Assembly (NCBI GenBank): GCA_949825045.1
Contig: OX463810.1
Location: 35,598,201 to 35,662,200, forward strand
Source: Argyresthia goedartella
Lineage: Eukaryota; Arthropoda; Insecta; Lepidoptera; Argyresthiidae
Direction: 5' to 3'
Length of the DNA stretch: 64,000 bases
Under the pieces are notes generated by a model. It was given only the letters and a program-made list of their open reading frames with translations, was not told the DNA's origin and ran no database searches. The position numbers were made by a program, and so were the translations under genes. This document shows, in pieces, positions 44,931 through 58,152 of the stretch; the stretch's first letter is position 1, and every line of letters begins with the position of its first letter.

Positions 44931-46150
44931 GATTATAGTTATTTGTGCAACAAGAGATCAAAGGTAATTTCTGGTGCGAGCGCTTGTTTGAGTCCCGAGT
45001 GAACGAGGGATTATATATTTGAATCACGAGCGTAGTGAGTACGCGAGACGCAAATAACTTTGGTCTCGTGTTTCCCATTTAACTTTTCATCTCATCTACG
45101 AGAACATACCAAATAATACAATGAAAAAATACAACATTGAAAAATCAAATAACTTTTATTTTAATTTTTGGTGGTAAACTTCGACTTATTTACACTACGC
45201 AATATATCTCTAATTGTATTATTTATTAATTAGATTGGCTAAGAGATAGAATAAAATAAGCTCGATTGTTTAGAATTTAAAAGCACAGATATTGCAAACA
45301 AATTTAAAATTTATACCAGTATCTCTGCATTGGCTAAATCGCAAACAACCAAAGAACATCGAATTATAACTCGATGCCCGTTAGCTGTTTGTGATTAAGC
45401 CTACTTATTTCCGCGGCATTAAACATTAAAAAGCTACTTTGTCTCACTCAGTGACGTGAGCAAAATTTAACTTTGCACACTGTTTATTCGCAGCAAAAGC
45501 CTCTTGTTCGAGCAACTTAAAATTAGAAAATAAACTTCCAAATATGGCCGAGGACCTTTATGGTACATCCTCCAAGATAGAAAGAGAGGGGCCGATTCTT
45601 TGGTAGACACGTTGATATTGAATTTGTATTTTAAATAACAAAAAATAAATAAATCGGTCACGACACTCGATACACGTCCACTCTAAACGAAAGATCCTAG
45701 GAAGGCTAACATGCATTGTAACAAAAACATGCATGTAACAAGAGAAAAGTCCCTGGCTCAGCAGAATGTTGCAGATGGTTTGCAACGCTGATATTCTGTC
45801 AGAACCTTCGTTAAATTGACAAGCAAAAGCTTGTCATCGATAAAAAGAAGACATCCTTTGCTGGCATAGTTATAGAATAGAAAGATAAAATATAAACAAA
45901 AATAAATAAAAACAGAATAAAGAGAGTGGTAGCTGAAAGGTCAATGTTACAGAGATGGGAAAAAGACAAAATCTGTCATAGATAAATAATGTATCATGTG
46001 AGTATATTTAAATAAACTAAAACGTCTAGCGAAATAATAAAACAAAATAATGATTGAAAATGAAAATAGGTAGATGTAATTTAGTAAGGTATGAGGATGA
46101 GAAATAAGATACTTTACAAGGAAATAATGCCAGGGTATGGAAAGAGGCCA
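44931..46150. other. Unassigned AT-rich sequence
   Basis: 44960-45070 contains gagtcccgagtgaacgaggg and gagcgtagtgagtacgcgag, which look like a dispersed repeat. The rest shows nothing I can name. Confidence 0.35.
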
Positions 46151-46640
46151 AGGCAAAAAGCTTTCATTGAAATGTGAAGCGTCAACTTGCCTTCTGCAAA
46201 TTCAATAGGTACAGGTTCAGATAGCATTGCTTCTTGAAAATTTGTTTGGAAACTATTTTCCGTAGGGGTGGGGGCAGGTTATACCAGCATTTCACCAAGC
46301 TATGTACTAAGCTATGTAACTTCCTCGGAAAGCAGCCGTTTTGTGACGCGAGACAGAAACACGGTATTGTGCAGCTCGATTAAAGTGCTGGTGGCGCGTC
46401 CTGCACCATGGCAACTTTTTGTATAGGTTCTCAGGGGTCAAAAATTTAATGAAGCCAAATTAAGATTAGCAAGATGAAGTCTTTGCCTTTGGTCTATTTT
46501 AAGGATATTGGCATCAAAAAGGTGTGACGTGAGAATGAGGAGATGTAGGAAAACAGTAGATATGTTTTGAATTTTATTACCAAGGCATAAAGTTCAAAAT
46601 CGCCAATTGAGAAAAGCCGTCACACCATGTTTAGTTCTTT
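46150..46640 (-). pseudogene. Decayed LINE RT C-terminal segment, minus strand
   Basis: On the minus strand, around 46425-46170, frames read YKKLPWCRTRH, QYRVSVSRHKTAAF and PHPYGK, a pattern similar to the C-terminal end of LINE RTs such as 4126-4371. The similarity is weak and full of stops. Confidence 0.4.
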
Positions 46641-46844
46641 TTAGGGTTCCGTATATTAAAAGATAAAAATAAAACCGGCCAAGGGTTCCGTGATAAATTT
46701 AAAATATAAGCCAAAAAAATATATATAGAAGATACTCACTTCACATACACACACACCTAGTCAAAATATCACTATCATTCTTCACAAGCAAATAATTACG
46801 TTGATTTTCATAGCGTTTCTATGAATGACAAAGTTATATTAGCG

Positions 46845-47060
46845 GTTTTTTAACCGACTTCAAGGAGGAGTTTCTCAATTCGGTTGTATTATTTTATGTT
46901 TGTTGCCTCAAAACTGGTACTATTTATGAACCGATTTCAAAACATTTTTTTAAATTGAAATGTTGGCCGTCCAGATTGGTCCCATTTTTTGAAAATTAGT
47001 AATCGTCCCAGTAGTTTGTAAAAATACTAGAATTATGATGTCATCCAGGTAAACAAATTT
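46845..47060 (+). repeat. Dispersed repeat G, copy 1
   Basis: ttttttaaccgacttcaaggaggagtttctcaattcgg, gaaccgatttcaaaac and ggtcccattt follow the order seen at 55596-55830. Common in lepidopteran genomes by general knowledge. Confidence 0.65.
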
Positions 47061-47339
47061 GCGTATAATTTGCTTTACTGTGACTTATAAGTGGTGGTTA
47101 AGGGCATTGTCGTAAGGTGAATTCTGTACATAAGTACCGTATATTCGTTTATAATGTCTTGTAATACGCGTGGACTTGACTGTCAGACAAACAAATTTCG
47201 TAGCCTTGTTTTCGTGTATTTTGACTTTCGTGTATTTTGACGACAGTCGCATCCCGAATAATGTGTGGTGTTAATTAGTGTGGAGCTTAATATACGAGGC
47301 AACATAAGTCAATTGAATTCAATTGTGTAGTCCTGATAG

Positions 47340-47570
47340 TTTCGGAATAAAGTTGCTGTGACAAACGGACGGACAGACGGACAGACAGACATGACGAAGC
47401 TATAAGGGAAACGGAAAACGAAGGGTTCCTTGTTTCTCTGTGGAACCCTAAAAAAGAACCCTTATGGGATAAGTTGTCCGTCTGTCGGTCTGTCCGTCTG
47501 TCAAGACCATTATTCTCAGGATCGCGTGGAGTTATCAAGTTGTAATTAATATCAATTGCTCAGGTGACGT
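47340..47570. repeat. Repeats related to E, head-to-head pair
   Basis: 47340-47455 has acggacggacagacggacag, cgaagctataaggg and ctgtggaacccta, like 63396-63512. Directly after it, 47456-47570 has aaccctt...gtccgtctgtcggtctgtcc and gttatcaagttgtaatt, the opposite orientation of a similar end. Confidence 0.55.
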
Positions 47571-47708
47571 GACGTTCTCTTAAAATATGTTAATAATTAA
47601 TGAAGATAAAGAAATTTGAACCTTGAACTTTGAGGTCTGGGTCTTTTGAAGTGGTGACAAAATCAAACTTATAGGTCGACGCAGGCAAACGGTACATTAA
47701 ACATTTAC

Positions 47709-47901
47709 GTACAGGCACATACATTGCTTCTGGCCCCACACTAGGATACCCTGTGTCGTGGGAACCAGAAACAGCGACGTCACACACATATAAACATCCA
47801 AGATCTGGGGTGCTTTTTTTTATTCATCCCCAGCCGGGGATCGAACCCGGGACCTCTCGCACGGTTGGCAGACCCACAACCACTGCGCCACAGAGGTCGT
47901 A
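47709..47901 (-). repeat. SINE family B, near full-length minus copy
   Basis: From acaggcacatacattgcttc to cgccacagaggtcgt. Contains ctaggataccctgtgtcgtg, ccccagccggggatcgaacc and acctctcgcacggttggcag. The best reference copy of the family in this window. Confidence 0.85.
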
Positions 47902-48185
47902 TACACGTCGTAAACACCCCAAATATATAGATATGATGAAAAAAAAATTGTTTTCAGTTCAATGTATAAGTAAGTAAGTAAGGAAGGGGAGCCCCCTTAA
48001 TTTTTTATTTTTTCATTTTAGCCTTCGATACTGCGATTATATCAGAATGTTGCTGTAGTTGACACGCGCTTGATGATCTGTGGAACGCGCTGGAAGGCAC
48101 ACTCCATCTTGTTTATCTTCAAGAATCGTCCAAAGGAGCTTAATTTTTCTCTTTCGTAAACTTTGGGATTTAATATGTAGTATTA

Positions 48186-48423
48186 TTTATGTAGTTTGTT
48201 CCCTGCGAGCATGTCCTGGGGCAGTTTATGTAGTTTGTTCCCTGCGAGCATGTCCTGGGGCAGTTTATGTAGTTTGTTCCCTGCGAGCATGTCCTGGGGC
48301 AGTTTATGTAGTTTGTTCCCTGCGAGCATGTCCTGGGGCAGTTTATGTAGTTTGTTCCCTGCGAGCATGTCCTGGGGCAGTTTATGTAGTTTGTTCCCTG
48401 CGAGCATGTCCTGGGGCAGTTTA
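48186..48423. repeat. 39-bp tandem repeat, six identical copies
   Basis: Units of tttatgtagtttgttccctg followed by cgagcatgtcctggggcag. The period of 39 leaves all frames open on both strands, which produces repeated 13-residue pseudo-proteins. The surrounding sequence has no gene support. Confidence 0.95.
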
Positions 48424-48642
48424 TTTGTCTAGTATTGTGTTTTTTATTGTGTGTTCAGTTTTTACGGATAACACTACCAATGACAGTACAATAAGTTCAA
48501 AAAGTATCGTTTTCTTATATATGGTATTAAAGTTCTTCTATATGTAGTATTTTTAGTAGTTTAGTAAAACACTTATTTATACTATTTACTTATATTTCTG
48601 CACTCTACCTGTCACTGCTATCAAATTTATCCTTTGATCTTG

Positions 48643-48760
48643 GGTTTGCTGGAAGAAATCTCTTGTTAGGAATAATTCTGCCTTTGCAAATGTCTTTTAT
48701 TTAAGCTTGTAATGTGAATTTTGATGTACAATAAAAATATACTTACAAGGGAATCAAAAC
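48643..48760 (+). repeat. LINE 3' end with hairpin module
   Basis: gggtttgctggaagaaatctcttgttagga and ctgcctttgc match the module at 23971-24011, followed by gtacaataaaaatatac as the 3' end. Upstream bases from 48430 may belong to the same 3' UTR. Confidence 0.6.
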
Positions 48761-48844
48761 CTTTAGGCTACTTCCCGTTGACCGAGAATCATGAAGTCTG
48801 GCACGAAGCAAGGACTTATATTACAAGTAAAGGAACAATGCGAT

Positions 48845-49305
48845 TTCTGCGGAACCCTCGGTGCGCGGGTCAGACTCGCACTTGGCTGGTTTTTAGGGTT
48901 CCGTACCTGAAGGGTTCCAAACGGGACCCTATTACTAAGACTCCGCTATCCGTCCGTCCGTCCGTCCGTCTGTCACCAGGCTGTATCTCAAGAACCTAGC
49001 TAGCTAGAGAGTTGAAATTTTCACAGATTATGTATTTATGTTGCCGCTATAACAACAAATACTAAAAAACAGGATAAAAGAAATATTTAAGGGGGCTCCC
49101 ATACAAAAATTCTTTCAATACCACATATAAACTTATGGATGCACCTGGTTACGTACATAGAGTGTGAAAGTAACCGCACCAATAACTTTGTAAACAATAT
49201 TATGCTGTGTAAAATCCAAACTATTCACTCCACACCATCGCTTCCATTGAACGGTGGTACGGAACCCTTCGTGCGCGATTTAGACTCGCACTTGACCGGT
49301 TTTTA
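48845..49305 (-). repeat. Repeat E, copy 2, with an extra end piece
   Basis: Minus-strand equivalent of 12474-12893: agggttccgtacctg ... ccgtccgtccgtccgtctgtc ... cgatttagactcgcacttgacc. At 48845-48893 a second terminal piece (gcggaaccctcggtgcg...) abuts it, so one copy joins or was inserted beside another. Confidence 0.8.
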
Positions 49306-49631
49306 TTTTTATTTTTGGTCACGAGGATTTACCTGTTGCTACCGAAGTTGATAATAGTATATTTGAATAACTGCGTTTCCGTTTTGTGACTCAAATTTTG
49401 AAGATGTGAGTTCCGTTCAGCAATTCAGGAAAAGGCCTATTGAATATAATTTCGAGCCTCGGTTTTGTGGAAAACGAAGATAATGAAAAAGGCAATAATG
49501 AAGACAACCGCAGCAAAGTGGCCGCTGAATAGACAGTTATATATAATTGAACCATGGAATGATCGACAGGAGGAAGCCGCAAATTGAAAACGTTTCAGAC
49601 GTATTCAAGGATAAGAACAGTTAAATTAACA

Positions 49632-49990
49632 GTTGAGTGCGAGTCGGACTCGCGACGAAGGGTTCCGTTCCACCACATAATGTTTATCAAGTTTCTTGCA
49701 TGGGGATTATGTCTCTTTAATTTTTCCTGTGTGATAGCAAAATGATATTTACTAAGTTATTAGTGCAGCTGCTTTCATACTCCATGTATTTAATCAGGTG
49801 CATTTATAAGTTTGTATGTGGTATTGAAAGAAATTGTGCCCCCCCGCCCATATTATCTATGTTTTTCCTGACGTCAATGACGTATATTTGTTTTGGTTCA
49901 ATAGTTTTGGAGTTAAAACTACCGTTCTTGGATCGCGACGCTGATAATAGTCGAAGGTACGTTACGGACAAAAGAACATGTCTTTACCCC
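49632..49990 (+). repeat. Repeat E, copy 3, 5' part only
   Basis: gttgagtgcgagtcggactcgcgacgaagggttccg through gtttgtatgtggtattgaaag. The right half with the cgga run is absent; the sequence turns to gtcaatgacgtatatttg. Confidence 0.65.
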
Positions 49991-50035
49991 CCTTTACGGA
50001 TAAAATAACATGTCTGGACCCACCTTTAGCCACAG

Positions 50036-51090
50036 CGCTTAAGATCGCTAAAATATAACCATAACCATTGATAACAAATTGCAGTGGGGACCCCACATAG
50101 AAAAATTGGCTGGTAAATTAAGTTCTACGGCTTACGCTGTTAGGAACATCAGACAAGGACAGGTTTGCTGGAAGAAATCTCTTTTGAGAGATAAGCTCGC
50201 CTTCGTACGTGTTTTTTCTATTGAGATATGTGTATGACTGTTTTGTGTAGTACAATAAAGAAATTACAAATTACAAAATAACAAAACACGGATGTGGCTA
50301 CATCTAGGCTAGTATATTTTAGTTACTTTCATAGTGTCATGTCCTATGGTATCTTGTTGTGGGGGAAAGCAGCGGATATTCAAACTATTTTTATTTTACA
50401 GAATTCTATAATATAATAATAATATAAAATATATAATATAAAATAGCATAGAATCTATGCTATTCGAGCAATTTATAATTTAAAACGCACAGACTCCTTA
50501 AGACAGCTTTTTAAAGAAATTGACATACTAACTGTAGCTAGTCAATTTATTTTCGAAAATATAATGTATGTACGCAAGAACCTTACAAAATTTCCCATAC
50601 TTAGCGATAGCTGTAATGTTAACCTAAGAAATAATCACAGACTACTTGCGCCCCGGTTTAGACTCGCGAAGGTCAGCAATTCTTTCAAGGGTCAATGCAT
50701 TCTTTACTACAACAAGTTACCTCTGGAGATCTTGAAATTGCCATTTGAGCAATTTAAAATCCATGTTAAAGCGACTTTATCGAAAAAGGGATATTACAAT
50801 GTTCAAGATTACTTAAATGATGGGTCTGTATGGGGTTAATCTGGCTGAACACAGACCTTGCTGTTAATAATTTTGTAATTATTTATTCCTGCTTATTAAT
50901 TATGATAATGACTAAATATTATATTTTGTATTAGTTAAGCATAAGCAATTTTTAAAAAGAGATCTAAAAATCAATCTGTGGGAGTTTCTACGCCCTTCTT
51001 CTCCCACAGTGGTCCAATGTAGAGAACTGGCAAAAAATGACGATTGCTAAGTATATGTAAATATCTACAGTAATAAAGACATTTGGAATT
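50036..51090 (+). mobile_element. LINE 3' half, same family as 9612-11130, holding a short LINE insertion
   Basis: 50060-50150 encodes TIDNKLQWGPHIEKLAG and AYAVRNIRQ. After a short insertion (50155-50279) it resumes at cggatgtggctac. The C-terminal frame 50564-50839 reads MYVRKNLTKFPILSDSCN and ends DGSVWG. The 3' UTR ctcccacagtggtccaatgtag is followed by taataaagacatttgg and tttggaa repeats. An AT-rich expansion (50403-50460) breaks the frame. Confidence 0.8.
50155..50279 (+). repeat. Short LINE 3'-UTR insertion with hairpin module
   Basis: Only about 125 bp of a LINE 3' end: gtttgctggaagaaatctct, gagagataagctcgcctt, aataaagaaattacaaattac. It separates bases that are contiguous in 10401-10440 (acatcagacaaagcatggatg), so it is an extreme 5' truncation. 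Confidence 0.75.
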
Positions 51091-51829
51091 TGGTATTTGG
51101 AATTTATAATCCGATCAAGTGAAATTGCTCGTTAGTTTCGTATCAAACGTGTGTTACTTTGAGTTGATTAAATTTGGGATTATGTATTGTTGATTGAATT
51201 GTCGCAACGCAACTAAGTAGAAGTTCATTATTTACAAGAAGTATAGCTCCTCGTGACGGGGACTATACATTTGAATTGTTTATTTTATTACTAACACCTA
51301 ACATGGGAGTCACTTATTGTCACTTTTCCTATATGGAGCATATTTTACACGAGAAAACATTTGACTTGGTTCATTACCTTTGAAACAGTTGAAGTTAAAA
51401 TGGGTTAGTAGAGCCTTACAAATAAAAGGGAGAAATTTACATTATGTACAGAATTTATTGAGGGCGGCTAGGCGTGGGTTGTGAACTCTTAGAGTGACTT
51501 CACGCGTCTGGAATACGACTCAGCTGGAAAATCGTCATGTAATACGACTCAGGATTCGGGATGATGGGACCGGGTTCATCGGGACATGGTGCAGGTAGTG
51601 GCAGTACGACGGGGCCGGTAGTCGGGTAGTCGGTGGATCAGCAGCAGATAGGCACAGATAAGCGGATCGCCGGATGAACCCTGTAAAGAACAGTAGTCTA
51701 CCGAGTACCGAAAGATAAAGAGGTGAAAACCTAACCTAACAATCGGAAAGAAGCTTTAGAGAGAGAAAAAGCACAGAAATATGTACAAACAGCAAAGAAT
51801 AACTACGAGCTAAACAGATACGTATCCTA
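51091..51829. other. Unassigned; includes repeat F with an empty TA site
   Basis: 51300-51375 (taacatgggagtcacttatt ... gagcatattttacac) is the undisturbed form of the sequence interrupted by a DNA transposon at 54277-55034. The remainder to 51829 shows no gene. Confidence 0.5.
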
Positions 51830-53424
<1,595 letters not shown>

Positions 53425-53429
53425 ACCAA

Positions 53430-53541
53430 ATACGTAATTTAAATACCATTTGGACGAACTGCTTATTGGACCAGCAGCTAATTAATCATTTAAAATACCA
53501 CTTGGACGAACTGCGTATTGGACCAACAGCTAATAAATCCA
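53430..53541. repeat. Two-copy tandem repeat beside the hexamer array
   Basis: ataccatttggacgaactgc..ttggaccagcagctaatt and ataccacttggacgaactgc..ttggaccaacagctaata are two diverged copies about 52 bp apart. Confidence 0.8.
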
Positions 53542-53699
53542 AAATTGCCCAAAGTTCAAAAGTATTCGTTAACATGACATGTTTAAGTCACAATAATACA
53601 TAAATAAGTGTATCATCTTCAATTGTATCATGTATTTCATCTTAATCGGTTCAGAAGTACGTTGTTTTATATTACCTTTATACACCTAGAACAGACACA

Positions 53700-54220
53700 C
53701 GAGTGATCCTATATCGTTTCCGTTTTTATTTTTTAAGGTACAGAAAAACAATCCACAGTAACCTTAGTAACGACTTTTCACAATTAGAAAAACAATTTAA
53801 AATGATAAACACTACATTTGCTTTTTTTCGTTTACTTCGTATATTTTTATTGCACATAAAAATTTACATTAAGATTATGGAAAAGATATTTGCAAAGGCA
53901 AGCTTATCTTTAACAAGAGACTTCTTCCAGCAATACCAAGATGAAACGGGTACATTTTATTACAGTGACCTTTGTGCAGAAATACAATTAAATAATATAA
54001 ATAAGTGTTTTCACTAAACTCCTAAATATACTACATCTAGAAGAACATTAATACCGTTTATTAATTACATACCTATTATAAATGAACAATACTATACTTA
54101 TATTAAATCCCTACGAAATACGTTTACGAAAGAGAAAAAATATTCTCCATCAGAATATTCTTGAAGATAAAGACAGATGGACTGGCGCAGGGAAGCGAGT
54201 TCCACAGATTTCTTGCAATC
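53700..54220 (-). mobile_element. Decayed LINE 3' end, minus strand
   Basis: On the minus strand, 54220-54120 resembles the LINE C-terminal end (ggaactcgcttccctgcgcc, then ttctctttcgtaaacg), followed by the 3' UTR with the hairpin module at 53892-53935. It is related to 3767-4200 but diverged. No usable frame. Confidence 0.6.
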
Positions 54221-54276
54221 ATTCATAACCCATTAATTTTATAACATGGGAGTCACTTTTTGTCACTTTTCCTATA

Positions 54277-55034
54277 CAGGGTCATTTTTGAACCCCTAGC
54301 CAAAAGGTAATATAATTTATAGAAAGAAATAAAATAAAAAAACGGCTAAGTACGAGTCTGACTCGCGCACGAAGAGTTCCGCACCACCGTATAATGGTAG
54401 GGATGGTGTGGAGTGAAGAGTTTGGATTTTACATAGCGAAATGTTGTTTTAAAAGTTATTGGTGCGGCTACTTTCACACGTAATCAGGTGCATTCATAAG
54501 TTTGTATGTGGTATTGAAAGAATTGTTGTATGGGTGCCCCCTTAAATATTTTTTTTATTTTGTTTTTTTAGTATTTGTTGTTATTTAATAATTTATATAT
54601 TACACTTAAAATTTATATAATACACTTTAAAAATAAATAATTATATATATATAATTATTTAATTATTTATTTTTAAAGTGAATATATAACTAGATAGACT
54701 GTGAATAATTCAAGCTTCTACCTGTTGCCATTATCAATATCGAGCAAAAACTAAGAAAAAAATCACGTTTGTTGTAGGAGTCCCCTTAAATATTTGTTTT
54801 ATTCTGTTTATTAGAATTTTTTGTTATAGCAGCAACAGAAATAGATCATTAAAAAAAAAACAACTGTCTTACTATCACGGTTCTTGAGATACAGCCTGGT
54901 GACAGACGGACAGACAAACATACAGACGGACAGCGTGGTCTTAGTAATAAGGACCCGTTTGGCACCCTTCGGGCAAGGAACCGTAAATTACGTTATTCTC
55001 TTGCAATGCCTGCAGGGCCCCATAAATAACCCTG
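54277..55034. mobile_element. TA-flanked DNA transposon (Tc1/mariner-like, non-autonomous)
   Basis: The ends are CAGGGTCATTTTTG and, reversed, CAGGGTTATTTATG, with TA on both sides (54275-54276 and 55035-55036). The flanking bases cct|ta and ta|ttgagcat join to give the unoccupied sequence seen at 51329-51340. The interior is mostly repeat E copy 4 plus an AT palindrome, so no transposase is present. Confidence 0.75.
54340..54985 (+). repeat. Repeat E, copy 4, with AT-rich palindrome insert
   Basis: Starts aacggctaagtacgagtctg and ends with the right-hand end ggcacccttcgggcaaggaaccg. It contains an insert at about 54580-54760 whose core, cactttaaaaataaataat, pairs perfectly with 54663-54681. 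A second, partly repeated stretch follows (gagtccccttaaatatttg). Confidence 0.75.
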
Positions 55035-55036
55035 TA

Positions 55037-55595
55037 TTGAGCATTTTTTACAAGAGAGAATATTTAACTTGGTTTGATGAGCCTATTCGTGTTATTTCCT
55101 TTCATGATCACGTTTACACGGCTATTGAGTTTCATAAAAAACAAATTAATTTGTTTGCATCGATTTCGTGCTTACTCTCATACAACAAGCAAAGAAGATT
55201 CCACTGTAAACGTCGCTCGGATAGTCCGCTAAGTTAAGGTAGACTGTTTTGATGTCCACTTTTAATAATAAATGAGAAATTATAAAAAATAACCAAAAAA
55301 TTTAAAAAAGTTATCTTTGAAACGATAACGCCAGCTACTGAATGGTCAAAACAAAATTATTTTACTTAGAAAGTGCATAAAAGGGAAAAAAACCGGCAGC
55401 TTCATTGAAAACAACTGATTATGCAGATCGTCCATCGGTAAACTAAGCGAGGAGAATTAGTTAAGGCTTGAGTCGACACGAGAGCTCCGATTCAAAACTT
55501 AACGAGTTCAACTGAATTCTTGTTGAATGCCGTGATGGCCTCGCCCTGTTTGAGGAGTTCGTTCGTTAATAACTGCCAATATATTGGGAAAGGCG
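55037..55595. other. Rest of repeat F and unassigned sequence
   Basis: 55037-55080 continues the interrupted repeat F. Beyond that nothing is recognised. Confidence 0.4.
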
Positions 55596-55830
55596 TGTTA
55601 TTTTCAACCAACTTCAAAAAGGAGGAGTTTCTCAATTCGTCTGTTTTTTTTTTGTTTGTGTGTTTGTTACGCGATTACTCCGTTAATTTTGTACCGATTG
55701 GGATTATTCTTGTTTTGATTGGTAGGTCATGTTTTGGAGGTAGTCCCATACAAATTTTATTAAAATTGATTCAGTAGTTTTTGAAAAAATCAACAATTAC
55801 AAAATATATATACATAGATGACGTTTTGGT
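55596..55830 (+). repeat. Dispersed repeat G, copy 2
   Basis: ttcaaccaacttcaaaaaggaggagtttctcaattcg, ttacgcgattactccg, ttttgtaccgattggg and gtagtcccatacaaatt. Same order as 46845-47060. Confidence 0.7.
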
Positions 55831-56039
55831 TTGTGGTACCGTGCAGTAAAAGTTTTGATGAGGAATTTTTATGTAGACAGACTTCCTTCGACTCTCGACC
55901 GGGGAGAAAGAAATAGGGCTTGAACTTGAAATCGTTTTTTTTTTTAGTTTTTGACTTGGTGAATTATTATTGCATATTTTCATCACTAAGTACAAATGTT
56001 ACACCTCGGTGATTATCATAGTTACAATTGCTTAAAATC

Positions 56040-56205
56040 CTCATCAAATAATCATCATCTGGGCGAAGATATATTTTATACATAGAAAACATCAGAGACT
56101 AAGAAACAAATATTCATGCTTATCACACTTATATTTGCCCTTACCGGGATTTGAACCCAGGACCACCAGCTCCGAAGGCAGGGTCACTACCCGCTAGGCT
56201 AAATA
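56040..56205 (-). repeat. tRNA-like SINE, related to family A
   Basis: On the minus strand: agcctagcgggtagtgaccctg, ggagctggtggtcctgggttc, aaatcccggtaagggcaaat. The head keeps tRNA-like boxes but differs from SINE A after the head. Confidence 0.6.
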
Positions 56206-56811
56206 AGTTATGGAATTTCTTGAGGAAACTGCAGTTACGCAATGACAACAGGTGCTGCTTACATGTATTGTTTTTGTTTTAAGATAATTCAGACTTTTAT
56301 TTAGGTTTCAATCACGAGTACCTTGCTACTTAGTAAAGTAGTAAGTTACTTAGTAAAAAGTATTTTCTCGAACCGTCATCCGTCCTCATTGCGACAACTG
56401 AATCAGTCACTTTACTTCCGGTCTACGAGGGGCGGTGCCGAAGGGAAGGGGTGCGGAATATGGCAGGGGGTGGGGGGTGGTGGGGGGGGGGGGGGGGGTT
56501 CTGTCTTCAGGTACTTTGACAACTTTTTCATGGGATTTACTTTCACAGGGCGTGACTTGGGTATCGCAAACCCGACGAAGGGAATAAGCGTAAACTCCTG
56601 GGAGCGATCAACGGAACTTTTTTTGGTGCTCAGGACGAGTTTACTTGGGTAGCCTTTTTGAGACCCTGACGAAATGGCATCGTTATGTGCATAAGGATAG
56701 ACACCTACCAACAACTTATCAGGTCAGCCTAGTATCTTATAAGATACTATAAAGCGTTCTTCGCACCTACTTACGGAGCGCAATGTTAGGATTGAGTTTT
56801 AAATAAGATGT
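56206..56811. other. Unassigned; long G tract
   Basis: 56463-56499 is almost pure G with few T interruptions. No gene seen around it. Confidence 0.5.
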
Positions 56812-56880
56812 CAGTGGTCTAGTGTTTTCACGCTCGCTTCTCATGCAGGAGATGTGATTTGGATTCCGGTGCTAACCGTC
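56812..56880 (+). repeat. SINE family C head
   Basis: gtggtctagtgttttcacgctcgcttctcatgcag...gattccggtgctaacc; the plus-strand counterpart of 11461-11552. Confidence 0.55.
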
Positions 56881-56965
56881 TACAGACTGCCAAGAAGATA
56901 CCTGACCTCCTGACTTTTAAAACGTATTTAAAATCACATTCTGCTTTGAAGCGCCACCACCTTAC

Positions 56966-57220
56966 GAACCGAATGGCAGAGTCGGCAGTGACCCTGCCTA
57001 CGAAGCCAAGGGTCCCGGGTTTGAGTCCCGGTGGGGGCAAATATTTGTTGATGCGAATGGATTTTTGTACATTAGTCATGGTTGTTTATCTATCTAAGTA
57101 TAATATTTATCTATATAAGTATTTTTATCGTTGTCTAGTACCCAAGATACAGGGAATCCTAGTTTGGGGCTACATTAATGTTTGTGAAATAGTGTACAAG
57201 GTATTATAATTATTATTTTT
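56966..57220 (+). repeat. tRNA-derived SINE, family A, copy 4
   Basis: gaaccgaatggcagagtcgg head, gtttgagtcccggtgggggc B box, ending tagtgtacaaggtattataa. Confidence 0.85.
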
Positions 57221-57635
57221 ATGATTACCTACCAAGATTCTTGGCAAGTAGACAGAAAACCATATTTTCTACTGCTATGACGCAGCTATGAGCACTAACT
57301 GCTCGCAATGCATCGACAAATAAATTGAGAGTAATTTATCAGAGTTATACTGCCACTACTACACTACAATACCACTAAACAAAAATATCGTTCATTTCGC
57401 GTCACAATAACATTCAAGCTATCCTTCGCTCATCAACAATTCAATAAATGCAACTAGTCGGCAAGAAATTAACCATGGATTGTTTATTCGTCCATCGCTG
57501 TCGTGATAGATGGCGCTTTTGTAGAACTTCCGGGGGGGCTCGGCTATATGCTTGCAGTACCAATGGGATAGCTAATTTATCTCAGTTCATTACATGGACC
57601 ACAGAACATATACTTATTATACGTCCTATGATATA
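57221..57635. other. Unassigned sequence
   Basis: No gene or repeat that I can name. Confidence 0.4.
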
Positions 57636-57797
57636 GAAGTTCTAACGATGATGGAAAACATCGTGAGAAAACCTTAAATCTCCCTTCAAGCCTCGACATG
57701 AAAAAAAATGTATTGAATAAGGCTAAACATGGACACACATACATAGTGGTCTCGCCTTCCGGTAAGGGCAAAGGGATGACGCTATGTTTTGCTATGG
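57636..57797 (+). repeat. SINE family C body fragment
   Basis: gatggaaaacatcgtgagaaaacc and later gccttccggtaagggcaaagggatgacgct correspond to parts of 7400-7535. Confidence 0.5.
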
Positions 57798-58040
57798 ATA
57801 ATACCTTGGACACTATTGACACATATTGATCGAGCCGCAAACTAGGATTCCCTCTATCTTGGGTACTAGTCAACGATACACATACTTATAAAGATAAATA
57901 TTATACTTAGATTGATAAACAACCATGACTAGGGCACAAACATCCGTTCTCATCAAACAAATATTTGCCCCCACCGGGACTCAAACCCGGGACCCTTGGC
58001 TTCGTAGGCAGGGTCACTGCCGACTCAGCCATTCGAGTCG
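57798..58040 (-). repeat. tRNA-derived SINE, family A, copy 5
   Basis: Minus strand, full length, from the ataataccttgg tail to the head cgactcagccattcgag. Confidence 0.85.
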
Positions 58041-58072
58041 TTGGATGTGTTATACTTTTCCTTTGTTACATC

Positions 58073-58152
58073 TATTGCTTCTGGCCCCACACTAGGACAC
58101 ACTGTGTCATGGGAACCAGAACAGCGACATCAGAAAGATCATCAAACATGTA
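58073..58152 (-). repeat. SINE family B fragment
   Basis: attgcttctggccccacactag ... gtcatgggaaccagaacagcg; only the 3' body is present. Confidence 0.65.

Noticed and set aside
48186..48423. CRISPR array
   Set aside because: Units are directly contiguous with no unique spacers, and the genome is eukaryotic.
48080..48547. 155-codon frame with six 13-residue repeats
   Set aside because: The repeat is a 39-bp minisatellite open in more than one frame on both strands; the flanks resemble LINE 3' sequence, not a gene.
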